From: Ampelocalamus luodianensis
Lineage: Eukaryota; Streptophyta; Magnoliopsida; Poales; Poaceae
Assembly: GCA_036346255.1 (NCBI GenBank)
Contig: CM070628.1
Coordinates: 1,689,840 to 1,753,839 of the forward strand
Length of the DNA: 64,000 bases
Direction: 5' to 3'
Below the pieces are notes generated by a model that saw nothing but the letters and a program-made list of their open reading frames with translations, had not been told where the DNA came from and did no database searches. This document shows, piece after piece, positions 49,486 to 59,690 of the stretch (positions within the stretch are counted from its first letter, which is position 1; each line of letters begins with the position of its first letter). Both the position numbers and the translations under genes were made by a program.

Positions 49486-49825
49486 GAGTGCAGAGGCTGA
49501 GTTGCGAGCTATGGCTCTCTTGACAGCAGAGATTACTTGACTACGGTGGTTACTTGAGGATTTTGGTGTTTCTGTCACTACACCGACTCCTCTCTTGTCA
49601 GACAGTACAAGTGCTATCAGTATTGCCCGTGATCCTGTGAAGCATGAGCTCACCAAGCATATTGGTGTTGATACTTCCTTCATGAGGTTTTGTGTGTATG
49701 ATCAGGTGATTACTCTTCAGTATGTGCCTTCAGAGCTTCAGATAGCATATTTCTTCACGAAGGCCCAGACTCGAGCACAGCACGGCTTCTATCTTTCCAA
49801 ACTTAGTGTTGTTGATCCACCATGA
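49486..49825 (+). pseudogene. Copia RNase H C-terminus (outer element, right part)
   Basis: Resumes the RNase H domain split at 29136. AEAELRAMALLTAEI holds the catalytic Glu, then LLSDSTSAISIARDP holds the catalytic Asp, then KHELTKHIGVDTSFMR and LQIAYFFTKAQ. An in-frame stop (TGA near 49540) disrupts it. It ends at TGA 49823-49825, just before the GAGACGGGG purine tract and the 3' LTR. Confidence 0.88.
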
Positions 49826-49838
49826 GTTTGAGACGGGG

Positions 49839-49968
49839 TGTTAGAGATATATGTATAGTGTGTTATTCTCTATTGTTATGAGGGGTTATTTGCATATTCA
49901 CCACATGTATTTTGTGTATATATACTGTCACATTAGTCTCATATTGAATACAAGCGCTATTCATAACA
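49839..49968 (+). repeat. 3' LTR of outer copia element
   Basis: 130 bp with nine substitutions relative to 27340-27469, followed by the ACAAG duplication at 49969-49973. Confidence 0.93.
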
Positions 49969-49973
49969 ACAAG
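49969..49973. repeat. Target-site duplication ACAAG, right of the outer copia element
   Basis: Second copy of ACAAG; intron 3 of CYP704 resumes directly with TACAGATAGAG as in unit 1. Confidence 0.95.
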
Positions 49974-49999
49974 TACAGATAGAGTTTCGTAGCCCTTAC

Positions 50000-51327
50000 A
50001 TGATCACGTCCATTCTTCATTTGCTCTCTCTTTTGATGGATCAGCTGCATCACAAAGTCGTTGATGATCTGAATGTTCCGCTTGAGTTTGGCTTCTGATC
50101 CGATATTAAGATACCGTTTCAGTTGCCAGAATATATCAACATATCGGTGGTAAACAAGAGAGTTTGCCTCATCAAAGGCCTTGCCGAATTGAATGGTAGA
50201 TTCATCTGATCCAGATAGTGTGTTGAGCTCAAAACCGAACCCCACTTTGAAGATTGAATCCATAGTTGTTTTCATCAAATGGTCCTGAGGAAAATTGCAT
50301 TACAGTGACTTGATTTGCAATCGAAAGGTTAGAATCGGGAGAACTACCAGGTTGGTCTCTGAACTTTGTAGTTGAGCGGCTTGAGCCTTTCAAGTCACTC
50401 AACTTTTGGAACAAGCATAGTTCCTCAAACTTTGAACTCAGATTCAAATTAATACTTATGTTTTTTTGCTTATTCAGAAAACTGAGTAATAGACTGCCCA
50501 ATTCAGGAGTGTTTAATAAAGTATGTTTTCTCCAGTTTTCTGCCCAGACCAAATTAGCTTTGCCGGTTTCCCCTTGTGTAAGTTAGGTTCTAAATTAAAA
50601 CAAAGCATGGACTACGGCTACAAACAGGATTTTATTACTTACTAATATTGTTTTTATATTGATCATAGTTATAATAGAAATACCTGCATGTCTATAGTAA
50701 TTCTATTAGCTGCTGCCAATGATATCTTCTCTGCCAGTTTTGCAGCATTCATTCTGAACACACCACTGCTGAAGTCACGTAGAACTTTGGTCGAGAACTC
50801 GTGGCTTGCTAGCTTCCTCTGGTGTCTCCACTTCTCCCCATCTGTTGCAAAAATTCCATCCCCGAAGAGATCCTTCGCGATTTGAGTGTTCAAAGCCCCC
50901 TGTGAATTAGGCTGAAACATCATCAAAATTTGTGCTCATAGGCTCAATTATGTGATAATAGAGAGTATGCCAAGTTACTCCCACCTCTGAAATACCACCT
51001 AAAAGAACTTAGCATACTCCATTATCACTTTGGGTATACTCATATACTGATTATAAGATACTCCAATATGATTTATATGAAAAATTTGCAAGAGAGTCTA
51101 TAGTTTTTAGCATATTTTGTAAATACCTTCATATTCACACATAAAAATGAGTATATCTAAAAAATTGTACATACCACCCCTGAAAAGGTGTAAATACCAT
51201 CTATATGGTCTTATATACTCGTATACTACACGTACATACTCTCGATTGCGTAAGATACTCCATACGTTGCGAGATATGTGAGATACAAAATAGGAGTAAC
51301 TACTCTGGAAGTAGGAAAAGGCTTTCT

Positions 51328-51413
<86 letters not shown>

Positions 51414-51785
51414 CACCGTTTAGTATTCAGGAGTATGTACTCCCACTTCCAATATACCACTTAAACGAATATATTATACTTCTTTATCACTTTCAGTATA
51501 CTTCAATACCAGTTATAAGATACTCCAATGTGACTTGATCGGAAAATTTTCATTGGAGCCCTTTATTTTTGCTATATACCCTTTTTCATACATAAATGAA
51601 GTATATACACGGATTTTGGTATAAAAAGTGGATTTTCATAAATTTTTTCATAGAACTCACTTTGAAGTATCTTATAACCATTATTGGAGTATACTCAAAT
51701 TGATAAAGAGGTATCATAATACAATTTAAGTGGTATATGAGAGAGTGGAGATGCGTAACGCACTCCTCCAGAGTACTATACCATT

Positions 51786-51873
<88 letters not shown>

Positions 51874-52631
51874 CATGGTTACTCAATTTACTCCATAGCC
51901 TATAAGGTTAACTGATACGAATAGGATGACTAATTCAAGACATAGGTTCACTTTTAGCTAAGTTGCTACCTGATGACGATTATTAGACTTATTTTACATG
52001 ACAATACGTAATAGTCATCCAGTTTTAGCTTTCAGTTTTGAAACTGTCAGCTGAACGTTATTCATTTGTACTTTGCTTTATAACATTGCCTTGAAAACAC
52101 GCTGTTATTGAATCCGATCATAGCATATTGTAGCGGGTGGTTAATAGTTATAATACTCAAATTTGTCATCCTTTGTAATAATCTTGCAGGAGTTAAACAT
52201 CTGACGTACAGACTGAACTATCTATTAGCATGTTAATCCTCAAGAAAGAGAGAGAAGGGGCAAAGATGATCAGCATGGAAAATCACCTTACTGTATTTAT
52301 TGAAGCTGGTACTGAGGACATGCTCAACGACGGCAGGGTCAGAGGTGAAGAGCTCACTGTGCCCAGGATAGACTAGCCTGCTGGTGCGGTGCAGAAGCGC
52401 ATATACCACATGTTCGTCGAAGAGCCTGTCGAAGTTCTTGAGCTGGCGGAACACAGTCCCGACGAGCGGTGGCCGGTCCTGGGCTCTCTGGGCAAACTCT
52501 TTGATGCAGAAGGTGGCCAAGGATGCAACAACGCCCAGGATGTAGATGGTGATCACGAGCAAGGGTACAGCGAGAGCTGAAAATAAGCACATGCTTGCGG
52601 ATGCAGTGAGGAAGGAGAGCTGGGGAGCCAT
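50000..52631 (-). CDS. CYP704A: Cytochrome P450, CYP704 family, copy 2: exons 1-3
   Basis: Exons 52631-52287, 50911-50684 and 50284-50000 (minus strand) have the same lengths as copy 1 (345, 228, 285 bp) and are open, with matching GT-AG borders. Exon 1 encodes the membrane anchor (ALAVPLLVITIYILGVVASL) and RPPLVGTVFRQLKNFDRLFD. Exon 2 encodes DGEKWRHQRKLASHEFSTKV. Exon 3 encodes DHLMKTTMDSIFKVGFGFEL and ends in GRDH. Differences from copy 1 are mostly single substitutions (for example MAPQLSFLTASAS versus MDPQLSSLIASAG). The donor of exon 3 (GTAAGG at 49999-49994) is intact, so splicing to exon 4 at 27028 is possible in principle. Intron 1 carries the Micron-like pair. Confidence 0.82.
50947..51330. 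mobile_element. Micron-like MITE 1 in CYP704 copy 2 intron 1
   Basis: About 384 bp absent from unit 1, where only a short TA microsatellite occupies the site. It shares with the second element the sequence style GTTACTCCCAC, ATACCACCT and ATTATAAGATACTCCAAT, and it ends against a TA array. Micron elements of rice are known as roughly 0.4-kb MITE-like units embedded in TA microsatellites; length and context fit. Confidence 0.65.
51331..51411 (+). repeat. TA microsatellite 1, about 40 units
   Basis: Uninterrupted (TA)n between the two Micron-like elements. Confidence 0.95.
51412..51788. mobile_element. Micron-like MITE 2 with long subterminal inverted repeats
   Basis: 377 bp between two TA arrays. 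The left arm (about 51430-51540) is the imperfect reverse complement of the right arm (about 51650-51770): ATATACCACTTAAACG versus the complement of AATTTAAGTGGTATAT, and GTTATAAGATACTCCAAT versus the complement of the right arm near 51665. The hairpin-like structure and TA-array target match the Micron family. There is no coding sequence; open frames across the TA arrays are artefacts. Confidence 0.7.
51789..51871 (+). repeat. TA microsatellite 2, about 41 units
   Basis: Uninterrupted (TA)n, right border of the Micron-like element; intron 1 sequence shared with unit 1 resumes at TTCCATGGTTACTC. Confidence 0.95.
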
Positions 52632-53171
52632 TAGAGCGAGCTAGCTGCTGGTGCTTACCGAGAGCAAGTTTACCGTACATATATCTTATCTACAAAACGT
52701 AGGGACGTGAAATAAATGTCAGATCAAGCAGTGACATAAAATGTCGCCTTGCTGGCTCCGTGAGCAGGAATTCAGCAAATTGGATAGCGAAGCTAAAATA
52801 ATTGATCAGTTGATTGCCGATCAGGGAATGACAACCTGACAGCAACATCTACACGACGTAGCAGTTGTATTTGTCTGTGCTTCTTTGTCATTGACAAGGG
52901 GAACAAGCCAAATTAGTTCTATTCCGTCACTGAAACAGCTTTGATGCCTTTTACTTCTACTTGGATCATGAAAGATCCGTATCTAGGGTCCATTCTGCAG
53001 CGCATGGATTTCACGTAAATTCTAGAGAAAAAATAGCTCCATAGCATCTCAAAGATCGAAACTTAGTTGGATGATATCGCTAGGAGCGCGATGTGATTTT
53101 CTCAGTGGAGTCTATTGCTGTCAACTTGCGATGTCATTTTGCAGTCGAATCTGATTGCGATGTCATCTAGC
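52632..53171. other. Upstream region of CYP704 copy 2, shared with unit 1
   Basis: The first 60 bp upstream of the start codon match copy 1 and include a TATA-like ATATAT at about 52678-52684. Then 20 bp unlike unit 1 replace the 1.3-kb segment at 18806-20105, after which homology resumes to the PIF insertion. No gene is seen. Confidence 0.6.
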
Positions 53172-53399
53172 TAAGGCCCTGTTTGGTACAGCTTCTACTC
53201 TCAGCTTCTCAATCGATTCTCGTGGAGCCGTACCAAACACCCCGATTCTCAAAACGACTGATTCTGATTCTCGCGATGAGCTGTCTCAAAAATGAACTAG
53301 CAACAAGGAGCAGCCTTCCCGCAGATTCTCGTGAGAATCCAACTTGCAGAAACGAAAATACCCTTTGAAGTTTGAAGTATTTACCCGCAAATGCCATTG

Positions 53400-53830
53400 A
53401 ACTAACCCCTGAGATCTCACCGCACGACCCCAACGTGTACCACTTCGCCTCTTTCCCCTCGCTTCCTCCGTGCTCGCGACAAAGCGAGATCGCCTTGAGC
53501 CTCCACCGCGCCGCCTCGGTCCTCTCTGCGCGCCGTCGATACTCGGATCGTGCCACCGCCGGTCCTCAATCGCACCGCCCGCAGCGCGGGCCGCCACCAC
53601 GAGCACACGAGCGCGCCCACTCGGAAACCTAGAGGCGGCACGCCTCGCGTGCGGCGTCGCGCGCCGCTGAGACATGAACCAGTGCGCCGCATCGCCGTGC
53701 CCAAGCTATCAAGGCCAAGGCCAAGCCCCGCTTCCGCGATCGCCGGCGGCGGCGACCACCCCGGCCGTCGCGCCGCCTCCCACCCACGCAGATCTCTTCG
53801 CGCGCGCGGCGAGGCCAAGGTATCATCCTC
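53400..53830 (+). other. GC-rich, exon-like block inside the PIF-type element
   Basis: A sharply GC-rich segment contrasts with the AT-rich rest of the element and ends at GGCCAAG|GTATCA, a donor-like junction. It resembles a captured first exon or CpG-rich 5' region, but open frames on both strands are Pro/Arg/Ala-rich and none is recognisable. Confidence 0.35.
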
Positions 53831-55115
53831 CTCTCCGCTTTCCGGCCGGGTGCTCAATGCTTTATCTCACCGGAAGCTTTTGCTACTTGCCGTGTTTATT
53901 TGGTACTGTAGTAAGGGAAAACTAATGAGTGTCTGAGTACAATCTAATAAGCAGTTACTACATAGAGTTTTTGACTTTGAGTTGCAAGCGCAATAGAATG
54001 ATTGGGTAATTGGGAATGCTAGGGGCATGACCAGGAGAGAGCAGAATTGTTCGTGACACAACCACAGGTCTGATTGCTTGTTTCATTAGTTTTCCTCTAT
54101 TGGCTCCATGCTTGGGTTGATCATGTGATATGATTAGCGATTAGGTGTTTAATTCGAGTTACTGACATATGATGAGACAATATTGATTTTATCAACTCCA
54201 TTTCGTGTCACACCACAACGAACCGATATTAAAAACATGAAACATACATGAATGCTGTGAAAAAATCGAATGTTTTTTATCTGCTCTGCATTTTTGCTTG
54301 GCCTATGTACTCGATAGTCTTCTCATTGGCATCAGCATGATGCATGTGCTATAGAGTTTTTGCAGCTCAGAAGTTCCAGCAGGTTTACTTTAGAAATTAG
54401 AATCCTTGATGGTGTGGTTCGTTTGTATGTTTTAACAGGGTCATGATTTAGTTGGGCCCTTGCATTACTCCACCTTTTGGCACTTGGCAGGGCTGGGAAA
54501 AAATGAGATGGGACTCACAATGATGAGGTCGCCCTCCAAGTCCCCCCGAATGAACTAACCGGCCCTAACATTCACAACCAAATGAACTCAATAGTTAAGA
54601 TTGTAATGTGTCACTATCTATATCTGCTGCAAAAATTCTTTCAATGTATTCCATCCTTCTTAGTCATTCTATCGTAAAAAAGTTGCTTTACATCTGAATA
54701 TCTCTTTGCAGTAAGGATTGCATATACTGGACACTTGAGTGGAGATTGAATTCAAAAGATGTTGTCCTAACTGACCATGAGTAAGTTTACGCTAATCTAC
54801 ATGTATGGAAAATTTGCTTCTGGTAGTTGGTCTGTTGCTGTTAATTTGAAGTGAGACCTCTTAATTGAAGTATCTTATCTATTTACAATTCTTGTATTCT
54901 TTTTCTTAATTTGTGTGGTAAATGAGTTTTTATGGTTCAAGAAGCAAATTTTCTTGCATCACTTTCACTTGGAGGAACTGCTAACTTCCAGTTTAATTCC
55001 TCTCCTTTGAAGCAGTCATTCTCCCTTTGAACTTTGAACTTCCTAGGACACTCACAGATAATCACAAAATATCATTGAGAGCATTAAACCTACTCTATTT
55101 GTGAATCATACCAGA

Positions 55116-55566
55116 TGGGGGAGCGGTGGGATGACAGTACTCAATCCAAGGAGAAAATTGAGGCAAGTCTAATAAGCAGGCAAGAGGCTACAATAAGAAG
55201 GGAGAGAGCGCTCGCGTATGCATTTTCTCATCAAGTAGGCACTCTTCATTCTTAAGAACTGATGCCAATCTACACTTCATCTCATTTGACAACTCCATGC
55301 TTAAATTGTTTCAAAATTTGTTCTTTGCAGTGGAAGAGCACTTCAAGGTCTGTCTCCAGGGCTCAGCATTGACCGATGGTGCAGAGACACCGGAGAAGGG
55401 AGGTTCTGTTGGATCCGTGAAGACGAGGTTGTCCTTCCAAGCTGGAATGGCGTCTCCCTTGCCAATGAGGCGTCATTTTGGTCCTCCCAAGGTGGAGAGT
55501 GTGGTGAAGTACATTGTTGAGCCGCCACAGCCAGAGGCCTTGGTTATCAATGGTGGAAGCAAGTGA
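55116..55566 (+). pseudogene. Captured IQD-family gene fragment (two exons)
   Basis: Exon A (55116-55234) reads ERWDDSTQSKEKIEASLISR then QEATIRRERALAYAFSHQ and ends at a GT donor. This is the conserved region following the IQ motifs in plant IQD calmodulin-binding proteins. Exon B (55331-55566) begins WKSTSRSVSR and then, in another frame, has VKTRLSFQAGMASPLPMRR, HFGPPKVESVVKYIVEPPQ and PEALVINGGSK plus stop, matching the usual IQD C-terminal pattern. The WGWSWLERWMA-like block expected between them is missing and the frame changes within exon B, so this is a decayed 3' fragment. IQD proteins are calmodulin-binding scaffolds at microtubules; this piece cannot make one. Confidence 0.65.
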
Positions 55567-56007
55567 CTCATATGACAATTGGCAAGTGCCATTTTTTTCA
55601 GTTACGATCATATTGTTTGTTGTAGAAGATTTGCAGTACCTATCAGTTGATTCCATTTGTTGTTTCTGTAAACTATATCGATTTGTCACTTCAACCTTTG
55701 ATGTTTATACAAAGTTATAATTCATCATGAAGTGTAAAAGCAATGTAATATGGTATTGTGTATAGATACAACGTATATGCATTCACATGGTCTAAACAAA
55801 TTTAAGGGAAAAAATTCTATAATTTGTGTACAAATACATAGAAGAAAGACACAAATACAATTGAATTATTACAATCAAGGGTAACATGGTCTATTTGTCT
55901 CTAATCCTTCCTTATATGGTTTTTAGAGCCAACCTACTAGCCAAACGCTTTCAACAGGAGCAGAATCTGAAAAATGAGAATCTGGAGCTCTACCAAACAG
56001 AACCTAA

Positions 56008-56177
56008 ATTTCCATCTTTGCGACCCTACCGATCTGATCTTCCCTGAATTTTCCACTAACTAGCACAAATCCTTGGAAAGGTCTCCGATCGAAACGAAGG
56101 CACATGGGCAGGCTGATCTGAGGCTAGAGTGATCCAACCCCGATTACGCTTTGGCCCAATAAACAACGTTATTGTTC

Positions 56178-56212
<35 letters not shown>

Positions 56213-56968
56213 CAAAACCATATTAATTGTCACCGTTGCGCGACGAAATAGGAAAACTAGTCCCCCTTCGTTCCCTATGAGCGAATTGACAAAAATAGTA
56301 CCGCGGTCGTGCCGATAGGCAACACGTGCCCCCTGTTGCGCCCCCACCTGCCGCGCGGTGGGGAAGCGGCAGGGGGGATCCGGGCGAATATGAGCGCGCC
56401 ACGTGTGGATCCGGGCGGTGAGAGCGTGATAGGGGGGATCTAGGCGGTGGAAGCGCGGCGGGGGGCACATGTCCTCTAACGACACGTCTACAATGCTATT
56501 TTTGTCAATTCACTCGTGGAAATTATTTTTGCTATTTTGTCGTGCAAGTCATTTTAGCCAATAATTGACCACGTTACCTTCACTGCCAACTCAAAGACTG
56601 TCCAGCAGCCGATCACTTGTCATTTTGGTACAACTCTCTTCCTTATGCGGTTTAAACTGCAGTGTCAAACTGAATATCCTCGACGTCAAAATAGATATGA
56701 CCGGGACTCCCGGCCCATCCACGGGACACCCAAACAAGGCCTCAGGTGGCAATTATCCTCGTCGCAATGCGTGTAGAAGCGCAGTTGTCCGCGCTAACCG
56801 CGGCCGATGGCAACTTGCCGCCGCTCAACTTGCCATTGAAGATCGGAAAAGCGACGCCTACCATACGATATCTCGCAATTATCGCAAGTGAATCAAACCG
56901 ATTGTGCCTAAGATGATGTACCTCAACCTCCAAAGTGGCCAACAGCACCTTCGGGATAGCAGCTATTC
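56008..56968. other. Right flank of duplication unit 2
   Basis: Homologous to 20568-20720 and then to 21382-21680 (the LINE fragment is absent here). It contains a poly(A) of 30 at 56181-56210 where unit 1 has eight A. From about 56560 on it is single-copy within the window, and no gene is evident. Confidence 0.55.
56181..56210 (+). repeat. A30 homopolymer
   Basis: Thirty consecutive A at the position homologous to the A8 in unit 1 near 21386. Length is probably imprecise. Confidence 0.85.
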
Positions 56969-57488
56969 TGGGGTAGAAACGAGGCGGATAATTTCCGCTG
57001 GATCCGATGCTGTATCTGGAAAAAGAATGTCTAGGGTATCATATTTTAGTCCCGACCAGTATCCGATATTATCCGTATTCGTATCCGAAAAATATCATGG
57101 AATATGGGTTAGAATATGCGAAGAGCAACATCCGATCAGTATCTGTATTTTAAAGGATATTTTAAAGATATCCGATAAACATTAATATCATCTATGGTTT
57201 TTTAGTTATTGACTAATATATAATATGAATTTATATTTGATTATGTTTATGTTGTTAAGTTGGATAAATAATTATCTAATATGTAGTATAATTTGACACT
57301 TTCGTTGGTGAGGTTATATCTTTTCTTTATGTATATACTATTCGTCAAGTTATCCGTGACCGATCTGGATCCGATCCACATCCGCCCCGTGTCCGTATCC
57401 CGAAAAATCCATATTCATATCCAAGGGGTAAAAATATGGGTTAGGAGGATATAGGAAGAACAATATTCGATCCGTTTTCACCCCTAGG
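56969..57488. mobile_element. Non-autonomous hAT-like MITE
   Basis: About 520 bp. The left end TGGGGTAGAAACGAGGCGGA and the right end, read in reverse complement as TAGGGGTGAAAACGGATCG, form an imperfect terminal inverted repeat of the kind seen in rice hAT MITEs. The interior has repeated ATCCGTATTC/ATCCGAT motifs near both ends and an AT-rich centre. An 8-bp target duplication is not clear, so exact borders are uncertain. Confidence 0.6.
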
Positions 57489-57517
57489 CCATTATTAGAT
57501 CGACGATGCCACAATCA

Positions 57518-57695
57518 GTGGTGGAGGGAGTAGGGTGCTGGCACTGCCCCCCTCATGCTTTGATAAATTTGTACTATAACTCTGTATATTTTTAAAAATA
57601 TTATTGTCGTTAGTACTATTTAATCCCATCGTCAAATAAAATTACACAGTATAACTTATTTAACTCCCTCATCCTTTTATCCTGGCTCCGCCATG
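57518..57695. mobile_element. Possible short DNA-transposon remnant
   Basis: CAGTGGTGGAGGGAG at the left and CCTGGCTCCGCCATGC at the right are roughly inverted (TGGYGGAG shared), with AT-rich sequence between. Only the ends support it. Confidence 0.3.
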
Positions 57696-57823
57696 CGCCA
57701 CAATGGCCACTGTTTGATGTGCCAATGGAGCCTTATGAGCTCGCGGTACAAGGATGGAGCGTAGACAGAACATCCCTCGAGGAGGGATAATTAGAGGCTG
57801 AAGCTGTCGAACCCTGAATGGTG

Positions 57824-58080
57824 CTCCCTCAGTTGTTTTTTACTTGACTTTTTTTATTTATTTTTTACGGTTTTTGATACACAACTTTGACAGCTACTTT
57901 TATAACTTTATATTAAGATACACTAATAAAATCATAATATTATGATAGTATTTTGAACGACAAATTTAATTATATAATTTTTACATAGTCAATCTAAATA
58001 GTTTTAAACTAATTGGTAGTCGAACTTTACAAAGTTTCACAGCACAGATTCCAACGTGTCAAGTAAAAAAACAGAGGTAG
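57824..58080. mobile_element. Stowaway-like (Tc1/mariner) MITE
   Basis: 257 bp. The left end is CTCCCTCAGTTGTTTTTTAC; the right end in reverse complement is CTACCTCTGTTTTTTTACTT, an inverted repeat that starts like Stowaway elements. TA follows the right end at 58081; the left TA appears mutated to TG. The AT-rich interior has no coding potential. Confidence 0.75.
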
Positions 58081-58810
58081 TAATTCATATTGAAACGCAT
58101 GTCTCGAAAAAAAATAGAAAAGAAAACGTGCAGCGTCACTCACCGGCTTAAGCTTGCATGGTTTGTCTCTCGAGTATTTAAATACTCCACATAATTGCGT
58201 CGTTGGCTGTTTCGTACGCCTCGGAATGCAAATATACCGTGGACCTCCATTGCAGAAGATAAATTCAAACTAAGCACAAATTTGTATAGCCCGACGGCAA
58301 GGCTCGTTCCTGCTCCTGTCTACCCAACGGTTTCCCCACTCTGGCATCCGATGCACTGCAGCAAAAAGTGTAAATACTTCAGTTTTTAGATACCAAGATG
58401 TGATCTAAATACAGGGCGGCAAGTTATAGACACTTGTTCTGGTAACGAGATGAGGTCCGTGTGGATGTCCAAAACGAGTAAAAGAGAAGGGAGGGAGCAT
58501 CTTGCTCTCTAGGTTAGATCTCGGAAGAAGCTTCTGAGATCCATTCATCCGAAGATTCTCATGTCCAAATGAAGACCACTTGTGCTTACGTCCAATAAGC
58601 AGCGTAGCATTGGCCCACACAGTCCCGAGCTCGGGTCCAATAAATACCAGTATCGGTCCATCCAACCCAGCACGATCGAACGGAAAGGATCGCGCACAAT
58701 ATTTGCTATACAAGAGTCTAGACGCATCCACGTCAACCCAACTCAAGGCAACAGTGCTCGAGGTGCTCCTCATCCCTAACAACCCCGACGCCCACGGTAG
58801 CGGTGGCTAG
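58081..58810. other. Unassigned intergenic sequence
   Basis: No gene or repeat structure recognised. Short opposing open frames at 58405-58810 lack domains. Confidence 0.4.
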
Positions 58811-59039
58811 ATGGGCTGTGGCGGTTGGGCTGACCCGAGGCACGGCACTATCGGCTCAGCCCAGGCATGGCACAATCCATATTGTTTTATAGGTCGGCTG
58901 GCATGACACGAAGGCATATGTCATGCTTGGGCTGCACCTCTAGCACAATGGGTCGGACCAGCACGGCACAAACAATATCGGGTCATGCCAGGCACGGCAC
59001 GAAGCCGGCACGGTCTGTTAGGCCCGCGTGTGAAGAGGC

Positions 59040-59690
59040 TGAGAGCTCGAGACGGTGAGCCAGCCAGGGAGGGAGGGGGGGAGGAGGAAGGCGGGGTGAG
59101 GCGACGCTAGCGCGGAGGAAGGAGAAGGGGTAGCGAAGGGTGCACGGGCGCGACGATGAGGAGGAAGAGGAGGAGAAGGGCAGGGCGGCACCGGCGACCG
59201 CGTGCGGAAGGAGGAGAAAGCAGCGGGGTGCATGGGCGGAGGGAGGAGAAGGCGAGGTGGCGGGAGGCAAAGGGTGCACAAGTGCAGCGACGAGGAGGAG
59301 GAGGAGGAGGAGAAGGCGAGGCAGCGGGAGGCGAAGGGCGCACAGGTGCGGCAACAAGGAGGAGAAGGAGAGGAAGAGGTGGAGGAGACGAAGAGGAGGG
59401 CGGGGAGGCGCTGACGAGCGGTGCAGAGGGAGGAAAAAGCAGCGGGTGCATAGGCAGAGGGAGGAGAAGGCGAGGCGGTGGGAGGCGAAGGGCGCACGGG
59501 CGTGGCGATGAGAAGGAGATGAGGATGGCGGGGCGGTGCCGGCGGCCGGCGCGAAGGGAGGAGCAAGCGGTTGGGCGCACGGACGGAGCGAGGAGAAGGT
59601 GAGGCGGCGGGCTCAGGATGGGAGGGAGGCGGGAGGTGAAGGGGTAGGGGTAGGTACGCGGAGAGGAAAGGCCTCGTGGGCCGCGCAGCA
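59040..59690 (+). repeat. Degenerate purine-rich GC-rich tandem repeat
   Basis: The plus strand is dominated by GGAGGAGAAGGCGAGGCRGC and GGGAGGCGAAGGGCGCACGG modules recurring at least five times (about 59110, 59240, 59310, 59470, 59590) with irregular spacing. All frames on both strands are open for long stretches because stops are rare in such sequence; I do not regard them as genes. Confidence 0.7.

Larger units (their letters stand above)
27340..49968 (+). mobile_element. Outer Ty1/copia retrotransposon (internally deleted), hosting a nested array
   Basis: The element has 130-bp LTRs (TGTTA...TAACA), an ACAAG duplication, an initiator-Met-type primer-binding site directly after the 5' LTR, and GAGACGGGG as polypurine tract before the 3' LTR. 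Without the nested insertion it is only about 2.3 kb: a leader, a gag remnant, then a direct jump into the C-terminal RT/RNase H part of pol. Protease, integrase and most of RT are missing, so it was a non-autonomous derivative. Its LTRs differ at 9 of 130 positions, an old insertion. It lies in intron 3 of CYP704 copy 2, in the opposite orientation to the gene. Confidence 0.93.
53172..56007. mobile_element. PIF/Harbinger-type non-autonomous element carrying gene fragments
   Basis: The element proper is 53175-56004 (2830 bp), flanked by 3-bp TAA duplications (53172-53174, 56005-56007). Unit 1 has a single CTAAATTTCC at the same place, a true empty site. Termini begin GGCCCTGTTTGGTACAGC and, reverse-complemented from the right, GGTTCTGTTTGGTAGAGC. 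TAA duplications and GGCCTGTTTGG-type ends indicate PIF/Harbinger. Subterminal GATTCTC/GAATC repeats occur at both ends. No transposase was found. Exons of an IQD-family gene lie near the right end, and a GC-rich block of unknown origin at 53400-53830. It could move only with enzyme supplied by another element. Confidence 0.85.

Noticed and set aside
51205..51915. Open frames encoding long Tyr-Ile repeats on both strands
   Set aside because: They are translations of the TA microsatellites and have no coding meaning.
52354..52680. Frames overlapping CYP704 exon 1 in other phases and on the plus strand (also 18473-18796)
   Set aside because: Shadows of the P450 exon, conserved between units only because the exon is.
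53175..56004. Pack-MULE interpretation of the gene-carrying element
   Set aside because: MULEs make 8-11 bp duplications and have long terminal repeats; the empty site shows a 3-bp TAA duplication and short GGCCCTGTTTGG-type ends.
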